Origin: Mesorhizobium sp. M3A.F.Ca.ET.080.04.2.1
GTDB lineage: Bacteria; Pseudomonadota; Alphaproteobacteria; Rhizobiales; Rhizobiaceae
Direction: 5' to 3'
Length of the DNA stretch: 64,000 bases
NCBI RefSeq assembly: GCF_003952525.1
Contig: NZ_CP034451.1
Coordinates: 1-64,000, forward strand
The notes under the pieces are model-generated. The model ran no database searches and had not been told where the DNA came from. It saw nothing but the letters and a program-made list of their open reading frames with translations. A program made the translations under genes and the position numbers. How positions within the stretch are numbered: position 1 is the first letter of the stretch; the number at the start of each line of letters is the position of its first letter. This document shows positions 1 to 9,064 of this stretch, in pieces.

Positions 1-564
1 TGAAGATAATGATCTTGCATCTCGGATCGGTAGCGCCGGTGGTGTACCATTTCCGCCCGTTGATGACGTAGTGGTCCCGTCCCGAACGATGGTGCTCTCG
101 ATGTTTGTGGCATCAGACGAGGCCACCGCCGGTTCAGTCATGGCGAAACAGGATCGTATCTCGCCTGCAAGCAGCGGTGTCAGCCACCTTTCCTGTTGTT
201 CGGCGGTGCCATAGCGGACGAGCACCTCCATGTTTCCGGTGTCGGGAGCGCTACAGTTGAAAATTTCAGGCGCAAGCAGTGAGCGCCCCATGATCTCGCA
301 CAAAGGCGCATAGTCGAGATTGGTCAGGCCGGCCCCTCCCGCATGCTCCGGCAAAAACAGGTTCCAAAGGCCATGCTGGCGGGCCAGGCTTTTGAGCTCT
401 TCGACTATGTCGTATGTTTTCCAGGCTCCCTTGGACTTGGCCTCCTCGAAATACTTTGCTTCATTGGGATAAATATGATCCCGCATGAAGTCCTCTAATT
501 CTATCCGAAGCTCGGACGACTGCTCCGAGAACGAAAAGAGCAGCTGGGGGTTGCGCTTCTCCAT
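1..564 (-). pseudogene. acyl-CoA dehydrogenase, N-terminal part, frameshifted and cut by the window edge
   Basis: Read from ATG at 564, the frame gives an acyl-CoA dehydrogenase N-terminus: a helical N-terminal domain followed by the FAD-binding signature [19 protein letters not shown]. At about 75-83 one base is missing in a G/C run. Restoring it continues the family sequence as [17 protein letters not shown] up to position 1; without it the frame gives unrelated residues. Such enzymes oxidise an acyl-CoA to the enoyl-CoA using FAD. It lies downstream of the SDR and probably belonged to the same catabolic operon. The enzyme class is clear, the substrate is not. The frameshift could be decay or a sequencing error. 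Confidence 0.75.
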
Positions 565-576
565 CGTCCTTTTTCC

Positions 577-1363
577 TCAATCGAGCTTCGGGATCGTCTC
601 AAGGATGTAAAGGTTCGTCAGCAGCCCACCATCCACGGTCAGCCCGGTACCTGTAATGCCGGAGGCAGCATCCGAAGACAGGAAAAACGCTGCATTTGCC
701 ACTTCCTCGCCAGTGACCACTCGGCGTATCGGGACCCGGTCAAAGTTTTGCTCAAGATGGGCATGCAATTTTGGCGGCTTCGGAGCCATCTCGGTATGGA
801 CGTAGCCGGGGTTGACGGCGTTGACGCGGATGTTGTGAGGCGCAAGCTCAAGGGCCGCGCTACGCACAAGCCCCATCAGGCCGGATTTCGAGACGTGGTA
901 GACGCTGTAGCCGGCCTCCGCCCCGTAGGAATCGATCGACGCAATGTGAACGATCACGCCGCCGCCATGGCTCGCTTGATGGAGGGCCACATGTCTGGTG
1001 ACAAGAAAGGCTCCCCTCAGGTTGATATCAAAGCGTCTCGTCCCAGATTCGCGCCGTCATATCGAGGAAGGACACTTTTCGGGCCACGCCAGCGCTGTTG
1101 ACAAGAACGTTTATTCGCCTGTCGTCCGTCGCGGCAGTGTCGACAAGGCGTCTGACGTCCGCTTCGTCGTTTACGTCGCCCTGACAAACACGTGCCTTGC
1201 CTCCTTTGGCCTCGATACGTGTGGCCTGCTCGTGAAGACGGTCAAGACGCCGACCGAATAGAACAACGTCGAAACCTGCGCTGGCGAACCGCTCGCTGAT
1301 AGCGGCCCCTATCCCAGTGGCGCCTCCGGTTACGATCGCCACTGGGGATCTGCTGGATGTCAC
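577..1363 (-). pseudogene. short-chain dehydrogenase/reductase (SDR), one frameshift
   Basis: Starts with GTG at 1363. The N-terminal half has the NAD(P)-binding motif TGGATGIG and NSAG; the C-terminal half has the catalytic Ser, the YHVSK motif (Tyr and Lys) and NPGYVHTEM. The halves lie in different frames. The first stops just after IWDET near 1030, and removing one T from CTTTGAT there restores DINLRGAFLVTRH. Full length would be about 262 residues, normal for the family. Expected role: oxidation of a hydroxyacyl or alcohol intermediate in the cluster. As read, no complete protein is made. Confidence 0.8.
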
Positions 1364-1367
1364 TGGC

Positions 1368-1733
1368 TCACTCCTTCCTCCCGGCGGGATCGCGATAGGC
1401 TCGCTCGCGCGCGATCAATCCACCTTCTATGTCGTCAAAAGGCTGCTGCGGATCAGTCGCGAACCCGAACTATCCCTCGCCTCGAGCGAGAGTTCTATCT
1501 CCGCGGCAAGCCGCGACCCTTGGGTGACAAGATTGGTGATGGTCAGCCCGGCAACACGCCAGGTCTTGAAGTAGGCTACCAGGAATGTCCTCAGTCCCTC
1601 ACGCCCACGAATGGCTGCATTGGCCTTGCCATGTCGAACAGTCTGCAGTCCGGCGTGAAATGAGCAACGATGGCGTCTGTGTCGTTTGCAAGCAGCGCGG
1701 CATTTGGCTTCTGAAAACCTTCTCGGGTTCCAT
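1368..1733 (-). pseudogene. SnoaL-like/NTF2-fold protein, several frameshifts
   Basis: Joining frames gives about 120 residues that read as a SnoaL-like (NTF2-fold) protein: ALLANDTDAIVAHFTPDC, then VGREGLRTFLVAYFKTW, then an acidic strand region and a C-terminus PFDDIEGGLIARERAY. At least three single-base shifts are needed, near 1710, 1610 and 1430. The stop lies five bases before the SDR start, so it was co-transcribed with it. Such proteins are small cyclase- or isomerase-like enzymes, often in catabolic operons; no specific activity can be named. The original start is probably the ATG at 1733. Confidence 0.55.
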
Positions 1734-1767
1734 GGTTTTCTCGTCTGTGGGACGTTGCGGCGGGCGG

Positions 1768-2618
1768 TCAGTCGTTGAAAAATTGCGCGTTTTGCGACGC
1801 AAAGGTCGAAAATGAGATTGGTTTCGACCGGTCAGACGCTCGACCGTGTCGGTAACGATGGCGTTGCGACCCTCAGCGATGTTCCTGCTCAGACCGACGA
1901 TGAAGTCGGCCATGGCTTCGCTGCCGCCCCTCGCCAATACTCTGGTGCGAATGTCGTCCAATGGAACTTCGCTGACGCTGATCGGCCGGCCGGCGGCAGC
2001 GCCGATGATGTTGGCGAGGTCACGACTTGTAAGGGCCTCGCCACCGGTCAGAAGCAGATGATGTGAACGCGCATCGTCGTTCAAGAGTTCAAAGCCGCGA
2101 CCGCCGCGACGTCGCGGACGTCGATATAGCTCACCGGCTGGCTTGCGGATGCTGTTTCAAGGATGGATTGCTGCCTGATCTTGGGGGCGTAGGAACCGGT
2201 CGTGTAGTTTGGAAGAACCAGTTTGGCCGCAGGATACAAAAGGAGTGTCCCGACCGTTCCACGGCCACTTCTGCAGCCCTCTGCGGCTCGGTGTCGTTCT
2301 GCGCTTGGCAGTGGATCTCCGACATCATGACAACGCGCTCCAACCGGGAAGCCGAGGCCAGCAATTCTCTGATCGCGGGAGCCGGCTCATCGTGTGGCGG
2401 CTTGATCAGATAGACTGCCTGGATGCCGTCCAGAGCGCTGCTCCAGGTAGTGCGATCATCCCAATCGAAGCGGCGCCGTTCGACCGAGCCTTCCTGTGTC
2501 TCACAGTTCAGGCTTCGAACGCCCAAGACATGGGTTGGCCGCCGCTTTTCTGCAATGCCTGCGACAGGTACGTGCCAACCTTACCGGTCGAGCCGGTAAC
2601 GAGTATCTTCCGCTGCAT
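1768..2618 (-). pseudogene. NmrA-like NAD(P)-binding reductase, multiple frameshifts
   Basis: From ATG at 2618 the protein begins with a Rossmann motif, KILVTGSTGKVG. Later pieces in other frames read YLIKPPHDEPAPAIRELL, ERVVMMSE, LRPNWFFQ, SYIDVRDVA and LLLTGGEALTSRDLANIIG, the order seen in NmrA/YtfG-like NAD(P)H-dependent reductases. Single missing bases are inferred near 2535 (CCCC to CCC), 2205 (AAAA to AAA), 2090 and 1815 (AAAA to AAA). The repaired protein would be about 283 residues, normal for the family. It follows the ABC solute-binding protein gene by about 70 bases on the same strand. It is not functional as read. Confidence 0.7.
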
Positions 2619-2689
2619 CTGATTGTGCCTGTGTCGAATTTGGGTGGCCCGGAGGAGCCGTTGCGCCTCCTCCGGGTGGGATCAAATGA

Positions 2690-3529
2690 TCATTCAATGA
2701 GGTAGATGGGGTCAGGCAACTTCCGAAGCGCCTCTGGAAAACCGTACTTGTCGAAAATTGCTTTCAACTCACCTGAATCGCGCATCTCCTTGATGCCATC
2801 GTTGATCGCCTTAACTAGTTCATCGTTCCCTTTCTTGATGGGGAACGTATTCAGCGCGGGCTTCAGGCTTTGGCCAACACGTTTGTCGGGAGGAGGGACC
2901 GTTACCTCAGCCTTGATGTCCAACAGCTTGAGCTGGGCCGGAGACGATGCGGCCGCGTCGATAACGGCGTCGAGGCGCCCATTCTTGAGGTCGGTATAGA
3001 CGCTCTGTTGGGATTGATAGAGCGTGAAGGTGGACCCGATCAGTTTCTGCAGATCGTCGTTCCACATGTTCCCTTGAAGGGTTCCAACACGCTTCCCGAC
3101 CAAGGCATCGAGGGTCTTGAACCCGCTTGGTGAGACGATCGACAGATTGTCCCTGTAGATGGGCTCCGTGACACCCATCACCTTGGCGCGTGACTTCGAT
3201 AGGTACCAATCGCCCGAAGCCACGTCGGCACGTCCGCTTTGGACGGCCTGGATGACGGCGGCGATGTCGAGCGCCATCGGCTTTGCCTTAAGGCAATTCA
3301 ATTCCGCAATACGGGCTAGGACCTCGCCATCCACACCGACGAGCTTGTTGTCCTCGATGCCGATGTAAGGTGGCGCCTGATAGGCAGCAACGGTGAGCAC
3401 ACCGTCTTCGACAGTCTTGAGATCATGCTTTGGCTTGCAATCGCTACTAGCGGCGAATGAGAAGCCGCCCGCCATTTGCGTCAAGGCGAGCACTAGGCTG
3501 AATAGGCCTATCTTCTTTATTGTCATCAT
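2690..3529 (-). CDS. amino-acid-type ABC transporter substrate-binding protein
   Basis: A 279-residue periplasmic binding protein of the polar amino acid family (SBP_bac_3). A signal peptide with a hydrophobic core covers about residues 1-27 (IGLFSLVLALTQMAGGFSFA). The mature part has the family's typical pieces: VGVDGEVLARIAEL, GDWYLSKSRAKVMGVTEPIY and LVGKRVGTLQG. It delivers ligand to the two permeases encoded just upstream. A GGGAGAG Shine-Dalgarno precedes ATG-ATG; the second ATG is equally possible. It is the last intact gene of the transporter operon; the broken reductase genes follow. The ligand is unknown but should feed the acyl-CoA-type pathway next door. Confidence 0.85.
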   Translation of the reverse strand: MMTIKKIGLFSLVLALTQMAGGFSFAASSDCKPKHDLKTVEDGVLTVAAYQAPPYIGIEDNKLVGVDGEVLARIAELNCLKAKPMALDIAAVIQAVQSGRADVASGDWYLSKSRAKVMGVTEPIYRDNLSIVSPSGFKTLDALVGKRVGTLQGNMWNDDLQKLIGSTFTLYQSQQSVYTDLKNGRLDAVIDAAASSPAQLKLLDIKAEVTVPPPDKRVGQSLKPALNTFPIKKGNDELVKAINDGIKEMRDSGELKAIFDKYGFPEALRKLPDPIYLIE

Positions 3530-3565
3530 TTCTCTCCCATTATTGTTGCTTGTGCAGGGCCACCT

Positions 3566-4228
3566 CTACGCGTGCGGGTCGAGCCTGCGTTCGATCACCG
3601 CGACACCGGCCGACGCCGGGATGGCTATGGCGGCGTAGAAGATCCCCGCCAGGACAAACACCGCCATGTACTGGAAGGTCTTGCTGCCGTAGCCATAAGC
3701 CTGGCTCATGATCTCGGGGACAGTGACCACGAAGGCCAGCGAGGTCGCCACGAAGATCGCGATTCCAATGCTGAGCAACGGTGGGATGGCTATGCGGACC
3801 GCCTGTGGAAGGATGACATCCCGGAAACTGCTCCACCGCGATAGCCCGCATGCGTCGGCGGCTTCCTGCTGCCCCTTCGGCACGGCCTGGATGCTGGCGC
3901 GCACCACCTCGCTGCCATAGGCTCCGGTCTGGAAGGCCAACGCCGCGGCGGCCGCGACGAACCCACCCATGGTTATACCCACATCCGGCAGGCCATAGTA
4001 AAGGAGCTGAAGCATTACCAGCAGCGGAAGACCTCGCCCGACTTCAATCACGCACAAGGCAACCGCGCGCATGTGCCTGTTGCGGGTCATCACCCAAATG
4101 GCAAGTAGCAAGGCCAACGCATAGCCGAACAGCAACGCAACGAAGGTCAACTCCAGGCTCGCAACCAGGCCCGAAAGCAGACTGTTGCTGGCATCGCGGA
4201 CAGTCTCTGTGAACGCCTCCCAGTTCAT
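3566..4228 (-). CDS. amino-acid ABC transporter permease (HisM/GlnP type)
   Basis: A 220-residue inner-membrane permease with about five hydrophobic segments. It carries the EAA coupling loop typical of the family, GQQEAADACGLSRWSSFRDV, about residues 121-140, followed by ILPQAVRIAIPPLLS. Its start overlaps the stop of the other permease by four bases (ATGA), so the two are translationally coupled and probably form a heterodimer. It works with the ATPase at 4869-5678 and the binding protein at 2690-3529. Confidence 0.88.
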   Translation of the reverse strand: MNWEAFTETVRDASNSLLSGLVASLELTFVALLFGYALALLLAIWVMTRNRHMRAVALCVIEVGRGLPLLVMLQLLYYGLPDVGITMGGFVAAAAALAFQTGAYGSEVVRASIQAVPKGQQEAADACGLSRWSSFRDVILPQAVRIAIPPLLSIGIAIFVATSLAFVVTVPEIMSQAYGYGSKTFQYMAVFVLAGIFYAAIAIPASAGVAVIERRLDPHA

Positions 4229-4872
4229 CCCAGTGAGAACCTCGCTCTGAGCCGGCTGTCGATGTTGCGTGACAGGTAGGCGAGCGGCAGACTGAGCAGC
4301 AGATACGTCAGGCCGCTCAAGGTCAGGACCTGGATGGCATGACCAGTGCGTTGCGCTTCCTGCAGGGCGTTGAAAGCAACCTCCGATACCCCGATCGTCG
4401 AGGCCACCGCGGTGTCTTTAAGCAGGCCAATTCCGTATGTTCCCGCTGGCGGCACAGCCACGCGCAGCGCCTGCGGGGTGACAATGTAGAAGGCGGTGTC
4501 GAATGGCTTGAAGCCCAAAGCCTTGCAGGCGTCCCATTGGCCGGGTGCGATGGCAAGGATGCCAGCCCGGTATGTTTCGGAAAGATATGCCCCTGAAATG
4601 AGCGACAGTCCGATTAGCGCCGATGTGAAAGCACCCAAGGTCACTCCAAGATCGGGAAGCCCGAAGTAAATGAGGAAAAGCCACGTGATTGGAGGCACCG
4701 AACGGAGCACATCGACAAACAAGTGGGCCAAGTGCCTCGCCCACGCGTTCGGCGCCATGCGTATCACGGTGATAGGAACCGCCAGCAGGGCCCCGATCAT
4801 GAAGCTCACCAGCGTCAACACGATCGTGTAGGGAATCCCACTGACAATGGCGTTGAAACTTGCCTCGATCAT
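4225..4872 (-). CDS. amino-acid ABC transporter permease (HisQ/GlnP type)
   Basis: A 215-residue membrane protein, partner of the permease at 3566-4228. The coupling loop [20 protein letters not shown] (about residues 109-128) precedes [16 protein letters not shown]. It overlaps the ATPase gene by four bases at its start and the next permease by four at its end, a tightly coupled operon. Length and motif order are normal for HisM-family permeases. Confidence 0.88.
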   Translation of the reverse strand: MIEASFNAIVSGIPYTIVLTLVSFMIGALLAVPITVIRMAPNAWARHLAHLFVDVLRSVPPITWLFLIYFGLPDLGVTLGAFTSALIGLSLISGAYLSETYRAGILAIAPGQWDACKALGFKPFDTAFYIVTPQALRVAVPPAGTYGIGLLKDTAVASTIGVSEVAFNALQEAQRTGHAIQVLTLSGLTYLLLSLPLAYLSRNIDSRLRARFSLG

Positions 4873-5678
4873 CTGTCCAACACCGCCCGCAGAAACTGAC
4901 GTGTCCGTTCTTCGCGCGGATGGCCCATGATCTGGTCAGGCGGTCCCTGCTCGAGGATCTTGCCATCCACCATCACGACGACCTCATCGGAGACATCGCG
5001 CGCAAAGTGCATTTCGTGAGTCACCACCATCATGGTCATGCCCTCGTCCGCGAGCTTTCGCATGACGGACAGCACCTCCAGACCAAGTTCGGGATCCAAA
5101 GCTGAGGTCGGCTCGTCAAAGAGGATGACTTTGGGATTGAGGGCGAGCGAACGGGCAATGGCGACACGCTGCTGCTGGCCACCCGAGCACTGAGCTGGGA
5201 GGTCATTGAGCTTTCGACCGACACCGAGCCGTTCAAGGAGCTGGCGCGAAATGTCATCGGCCTCCGCCTGCGACCGGCCCAGCACGCGCTCCTGCGGTAA
5301 TGACACATTTCTCAGCACGGTCAGGTGCGGGAACAAATTGATGGACTGGAAGACCATGCCTACATGGCCCCGGTAGCGAGATAGCTGCGAGGCCTTGGGT
5401 TGGACTTTGCCCGCCGAGAAGATGGTGTCTCCGGCAAAGATGATCTCGCCTTGCGTAGGCATTTCCAGCAGATTGACGCACCGAAGCAGCGTGCTCTTGC
5501 CTGCTCCGCTCGGCCCTATCAGCGACACCACCGCGCCGCGCTGTATGGTAAGAGAGACGTTATGAATCGCGGCAAAGGCACCGAACGATTTGGAGATGTT
5601 TCGGAGCTCAATGGCAGGACCTTCGAAACCTGGCCCCGCCACATCTACCTGGCGCGATTTGACGCTTGCTAGGTTCAC
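4869..5678 (-). CDS. amino-acid ABC transporter ATP-binding protein (GlnQ type)
   Basis: A 269-residue ABC ATPase: Walker [10 protein letters not shown], signature [14 protein letters not shown], Walker [15 protein letters not shown], switch His in MVVTHEM. The start is GTG at 5678, preceded by AGGTGGAGA. The first 25 or so residues are a short extension before the ATPase fold. It is the first gene of the ATPase-permease-permease-SBP set, about 140 bases downstream of the TetR gene, so it may share the TetR promoter. It energises import of an unidentified amino-acid-like compound. Confidence 0.88.
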   Translation of the reverse strand: MNLASVKSRQVDVAGPGFEGPAIELRNISKSFGAFAAIHNVSLTIQRGAVVSLIGPSGAGKSTLLRCVNLLEMPTQGEIIFAGDTIFSAGKVQPKASQLSRYRGHVGMVFQSINLFPHLTVLRNVSLPQERVLGRSQAEADDISRQLLERLGVGRKLNDLPAQCSGGQQQRVAIARSLALNPKVILFDEPTSALDPELGLEVLSVMRKLADEGMTMMVVTHEMHFARDVSDEVVVMVDGKILEQGPPDQIMGHPREERTRQFLRAVLDR

Positions 5679-5817
5679 TCTCCACCTATTTCATGCCGGC
5701 CAGCTTCGGTTTTGGCAAACGCCTCCAGCCACCACGGCAAGGAGCGTTCGCTCTTGAAGTCTTGGCCTGTCAGTTCCCCATCGGCCGAGTTCGGCCTGCT
5801 TGTCTTGTCTGGCGCAC

Positions 5818-6501
5818 TTAATCCGCGGGCGGCTTGACCCTCCCGCTCTTGCCCGCCTTTCCTTTCTGCTGGTCGACCGTCTTATTCGTTGCGGACACGG
5901 CGCCGCCGCCGCGCAGCATGTCCAGGACGAACCCGGCATACGTCTGCGAGATCTCCTCCGGGGTCAGAGGGCCCTGTGGCGAATACCATCTCGACACGGA
6001 GGTGCACATTTCTATGGCGGCAAAGCTTGCAAGCTTGACGTCGGCGACACCGAAAATGCCTTGGGCTACACCATCCGATATGGCTGCTCGCCAGAGCGCG
6101 GCATACTCGTCGCGCAACGCCGTAATTTCTTGCCTGTTTTCGCCCGTCAGAGACCGAACTTCGTTTTCGGTAACAAGGGTCTCAAGCCTGCGCGACGCGG
6201 TCAAAAGCACGTGGCTTCGGGCTAAGGCCGTGACTCGGCCTTGCGGGTCCTGCGCGCTCTCAAGGGCGGCCCGGGCAACGCTGAACTGGTCCTGCATCGA
6301 ATCATACATCAACTCGAATAACAGATCCTGTTTGGAGCGGAGGTAATGGTACATCGCGGCGCTGGACAGGCCGGTGCGACGAGCAATCTCGCGAATACCG
6401 GTGGCCGCGTAGCCAAACTCGGCAAACAGCGCGATCGCGGCATCCCTCAGTTCCGCAGGAAGCGGAGGCGGAGCCTTTTTGGCAGTCTGGAACCGTGCCA
6501 T
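5818..6501 (-). CDS. TetR/AcrR-family transcriptional regulator
   Basis: A 227-residue regulator with an N-terminal helix-turn-helix (residues about 15-65, with AATGIREIARRTGLSSAAMY and HYLRSKQDLL) and a C-terminal ligand-binding helical domain. The ATG at 6501 is chosen because the fold begins there; an upstream in-frame ATG at 6657 would place the operators inside the coding region. Two inverted repeats ATCGA-N4-TCGAT lie 17-56 bases upstream, and the same pair stands before the flavoenzyme operon at 11131. The protein probably represses its own gene and the pathway until an acyl-CoA or related ligand binds. The ligand is unknown. Confidence 0.85.
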   Translation of the reverse strand: MARFQTAKKAPPPLPAELRDAAIALFAEFGYAATGIREIARRTGLSSAAMYHYLRSKQDLLFELMYDSMQDQFSVARAALESAQDPQGRVTALARSHVLLTASRRLETLVTENEVRSLTGENRQEITALRDEYAALWRAAISDGVAQGIFGVADVKLASFAAIEMCTSVSRWYSPQGPLTPEEISQTYAGFVLDMLRGGGAVSATNKTVDQQKGKAGKSGRVKPPAD

Positions 6502-6517
6502 TTCATCTCCGCTTTTT

Positions 6518-6557
6518 ATCGAACGATCGATTGGAAATTTGTAATCGAACGCTCGAT
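6518..6557. promoter_or_regulatory. paired TetR operator upstream of the tetR gene
   Basis: Two inverted repeats ATCGA-N4-TCGAT at 6518-6531 and 6544-6557, centres 26 bp apart. An identical arrangement is at 11229-11268. Position, dyad symmetry and duplication fit an autoregulatory TetR operator; binding is inferred. Confidence 0.65.
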
Positions 6558-6706
6558 AACTTGTCAATCCGATATCGTCGCCCCGCGCGCCTTCACGGAT
6601 GTTTTTCGGGAGAAACCCATTGGCGCAAAATCGAGCAAGGCGCGGCTGTGTCGCCAAAACGCCACCGCTGCGGTACCTCGCAACGAGATGGGCGCACCGC
6701 TACCGA

Positions 6707-7477
6707 CTAGTTGGCATAGTCAGGATCGAGCACGTCCAGCCGCCTCTTCATCTCGTCGAAATGCGCGATGGCGTAGTCGTGGACGCCTTCCTGCCATTCC
6801 ATCGCGGTTTTTTCCGCGACGTCGGCGGAAAGAACACTGAGTGGCTGCCCAGTCGACAAGGCCAAGACCATGGTCTGGCAAGCACGTTCCAGGTAGTACA
6901 TGCAGTCGAAGGCTTCGGCTACCGTCTCTGCTGCCACCAGAACACCATGGTTGCCCATCATTAGAACCGAACGGTTGCCGAGAACGGATGCCAGGCGTTC
7001 ACCTTCGGCTTCGCTGTTTGCAAGACCCTGGTAGCCGAGATCGATGGCCACACGGTTGAAGAACCGCGCGGTGTTTTGGTCGATGGGCTTGATCTCAGGG
7101 TTCGCAAGGCTCGCCATAACTGTGGCGTAGACCGGATGGAGATGCAGCACGCAGCGCGCCTGCGGCGCCAGGGCGTGCAGCCTGCCGTGGATGCACCAGG
7201 CAGTGACGTCCGGGGCATCGGGGCGGTCCATAGTCGACGGGTCATCGCTGTCCAGCAGCAGCAGATCGCTGGCTCGGACGGCCGAAAAGTGCTTCCAGCG
7301 GGGATTCATCAAGAACCGTTTTCCGTCCACCGAAACGGCGAGTGAAAAGTGGTTGCCGACGGCCTCATGCCAGTCATTGATCGCCGCCAGGCGAAAAGCG
7401 GCGGCAAGGTCGACGCGCCGCTCCCATTCGCCTTCATGGAGGGCTGTTGGCCGTTGTCGTGCGGCTGTTTTTGCCAT
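6707..7477 (-). CDS. class II aldolase/adducin family protein
   Basis: A 256-residue class II aldolase-type protein. Metal-binding histidines are visible in VLHLHPVYATVM and in MMGNHGVLVA. ATG at 7477 is preceded by GGAGGA at a good distance, so the longer frame from 7552 is rejected. The family holds zinc-dependent aldolases, sugar-phosphate epimerases and decarboxylases, and members next to acyl-CoA genes are usually uncharacterised. It is the last gene of the operon starting at 11131 and may cleave a C-C bond late in the pathway; this is inference. Confidence 0.82.
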   Translation of the reverse strand: MAKTAARQRPTALHEGEWERRVDLAAAFRLAAINDWHEAVGNHFSLAVSVDGKRFLMNPRWKHFSAVRASDLLLLDSDDPSTMDRPDAPDVTAWCIHGRLHALAPQARCVLHLHPVYATVMASLANPEIKPIDQNTARFFNRVAIDLGYQGLANSEAEGERLASVLGNRSVLMMGNHGVLVAAETVAEAFDCMYYLERACQTMVLALSTGQPLSVLSADVAEKTAMEWQEGVHDYAIAHFDEMKRRLDVLDPDYAN

Positions 7478-7570
7478 GGCTGTCCTCCTCAATTGATAAG
7501 TCCCTTCAGTTGAACCGCCCGTCCATGCCGAAAGCCCAGGCGCAAGCCGCACCGCCGTTGCAGTGCCTGC

Positions 7571-9064
7571 TTAACCGATGGTCCCGGAATCGTAGGTATC
7601 GGCGGTCAGGCCGATGCTTTTGACGCGATGGCGCTCAACCCTCTGGCTGGCGGTGCGCGGCAATGTCCCGATACGAACGTAGCGCGGATGCATGAACTTG
7701 GGCAGTTTTTCGATACCCCAGCTGTGGAGTTCCTTCGGCGTCATCGTTGCGCCGTCGACCAGTTCGACGGCCAACAGGATTTCTTCGTCGCCAAGATCAG
7801 CGGGGACGCCAACCGCTGCAGCGAGCTGCACCATCGGGTGGCTGGCGAAAACCCCTTCCACCTGGAAGCAGCTGACGTTTTCTCCGCGCCGCCTAACGAC
7901 ATGCCCGAGGCGTTCGATGAAATAGAAATATCCGTCCGTGTCCCGGGTCACCAGGTCTCGGGTTGCAAACCATTTGCCCTTGAATGCGGCTTTGGTTTGC
8001 TCAGGGTCGCGCCAGTATCGCCGGAACAAGCCATGTGGCGTGCGGGACCGCAGCAGCAACTGTCCGGGCGTCCCGGGCGAGACATCCCGATCGTGTTCAT
8101 CGACCACTCTGGCATCGAAATAGATCGACGTCCGGCCGACAGAGCCGTGCTTTCGGTCGCGTTCTGTCTGGTAAATGGGCTGGCAGCATTCGGTTAGCCC
8201 GTAGCCTTCGAGAACTTTGCAATGGAAGCGCTTTTCGAACTGCGCCAGATCCTCGGTGCGCACACCTCCGCCAAGGCACGCCCTCAGCCGGTTGCCGGAC
8301 GTGCGCTCTCCCGCGGAGCGAAGAAGAATGGCAAGGATCGCACCCACATAGTCAAAGACCGTTGCCTCGACTTCGCTGGAGCGCTGCCAGAAGATCGAAG
8401 CAGAGAACCTCTTCTCGAACGCGTGGGGCGTGCCGTTGACCACGCTTCCCGCAAACGCCCAGAATGCATTCACGTGATACATCGCAGTCACGCAGAACAC
8501 TCTGTCATCCTCGTCCAGCTCGGCCATGGCCGAGAATTCCCGACCGAAGAAGGCCAGGTAGCCGTGGGACAAAACACAGCCCTTGGATTTGCCAGTGGTT
8601 CCCGAGCTGAAGATGATCAAGGCATCCGTGCCAGGCCCTGGTGGGCTGGCAGGAGGGTTCGGGCGGCCGTCGAGCTTGAGCAGGTCGGCTATTTCGATCG
8701 CACTGGCAATTTTTGTTGAGCCACCGTCGACTACGAGTAAGGTGGGCTCGGCTGTCGCGATCATCTCGCCAAGAAGGTCGCTCCCGAGGCCGGGATTCAA
8801 GGGAACCAGTGTTGCGCCGATCCGCCAGGCCGCCACGATTACGACGAACAGCTCGATGCTGTTCTCGCAGATTGTAACGACCCGTTCGCCGGCTTTCACC
8901 CCTTGGGCAAGCATTGCCGTAGCCGCGGTTCCGGCTGCAGCCCAGAACCCGCCGTAAGTCGCCTGCTCGTTGCAAGGGCCAATCAGGAACAGGCAGTCGG
9001 GCCGCTCGCTGGCGTAGCGCTCCAGGCAGGAAAGAAGCGTCTGGTCAGCTCTTGCTTGCGCCAT
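7571..9064 (-). CDS. AMP-forming acyl-CoA synthetase/ligase
   Basis: An ANL-superfamily ligase of about 497 residues. Core motifs are present: IIFSSGTTGKSKGCVLSHG (ATP loop), YGLTEC, and RDLVTRDTDGYFYFIERLGH (hinge region). It activates a carboxylic acid to its CoA ester with ATP. In the C-terminal catalytic loop the usual Gly-Lys appears as PRTASQRVERH, with Arg where the adenylation Lys is expected, which deserves checking. The family start fits ATG at 9064; 9085 and 9106 are alternatives. Its start overlaps the hydratase gene by 20 bases. The substrate is unknown. Confidence 0.85.
   Translation of the reverse strand: MAQARADQTLLSCLERYASERPDCLFLIGPCNEQATYGGFWAAAGTAATAMLAQGVKAGERVVTICENSIELFVVIVAAWRIGATLVPLNPGLGSDLLGEMIATAEPTLLVVDGGSTKIASAIEIADLLKLDGRPNPPASPPGPGTDALIIFSSGTTGKSKGCVLSHGYLAFFGREFSAMAELDEDDRVFCVTAMYHVNAFWAFAGSVVNGTPHAFEKRFSASIFWQRSSEVEATVFDYVGAILAILLRSAGERTSGNRLRACLGGGVRTEDLAQFEKRFHCKVLEGYGLTECCQPIYQTERDRKHGSVGRTSIYFDARVVDEHDRDVSPGTPGQLLLRSRTPHGLFRRYWRDPEQTKAAFKGKWFATRDLVTRDTDGYFYFIERLGHVVRRRGENVSCFQVEGVFASHPMVQLAAAVGVPADLGDEEILLAVELVDGATMTPKELHSWGIEKLPKFMHPRYVRIGTLPRTASQRVERHRVKSIGLTADTYDSGTIG

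Noticed and set aside
6502..6657. 52-residue N-terminal extension of the TetR protein
   Set aside because: Would put both operators inside the coding sequence; the HTH fold begins after the ATG at 6501.
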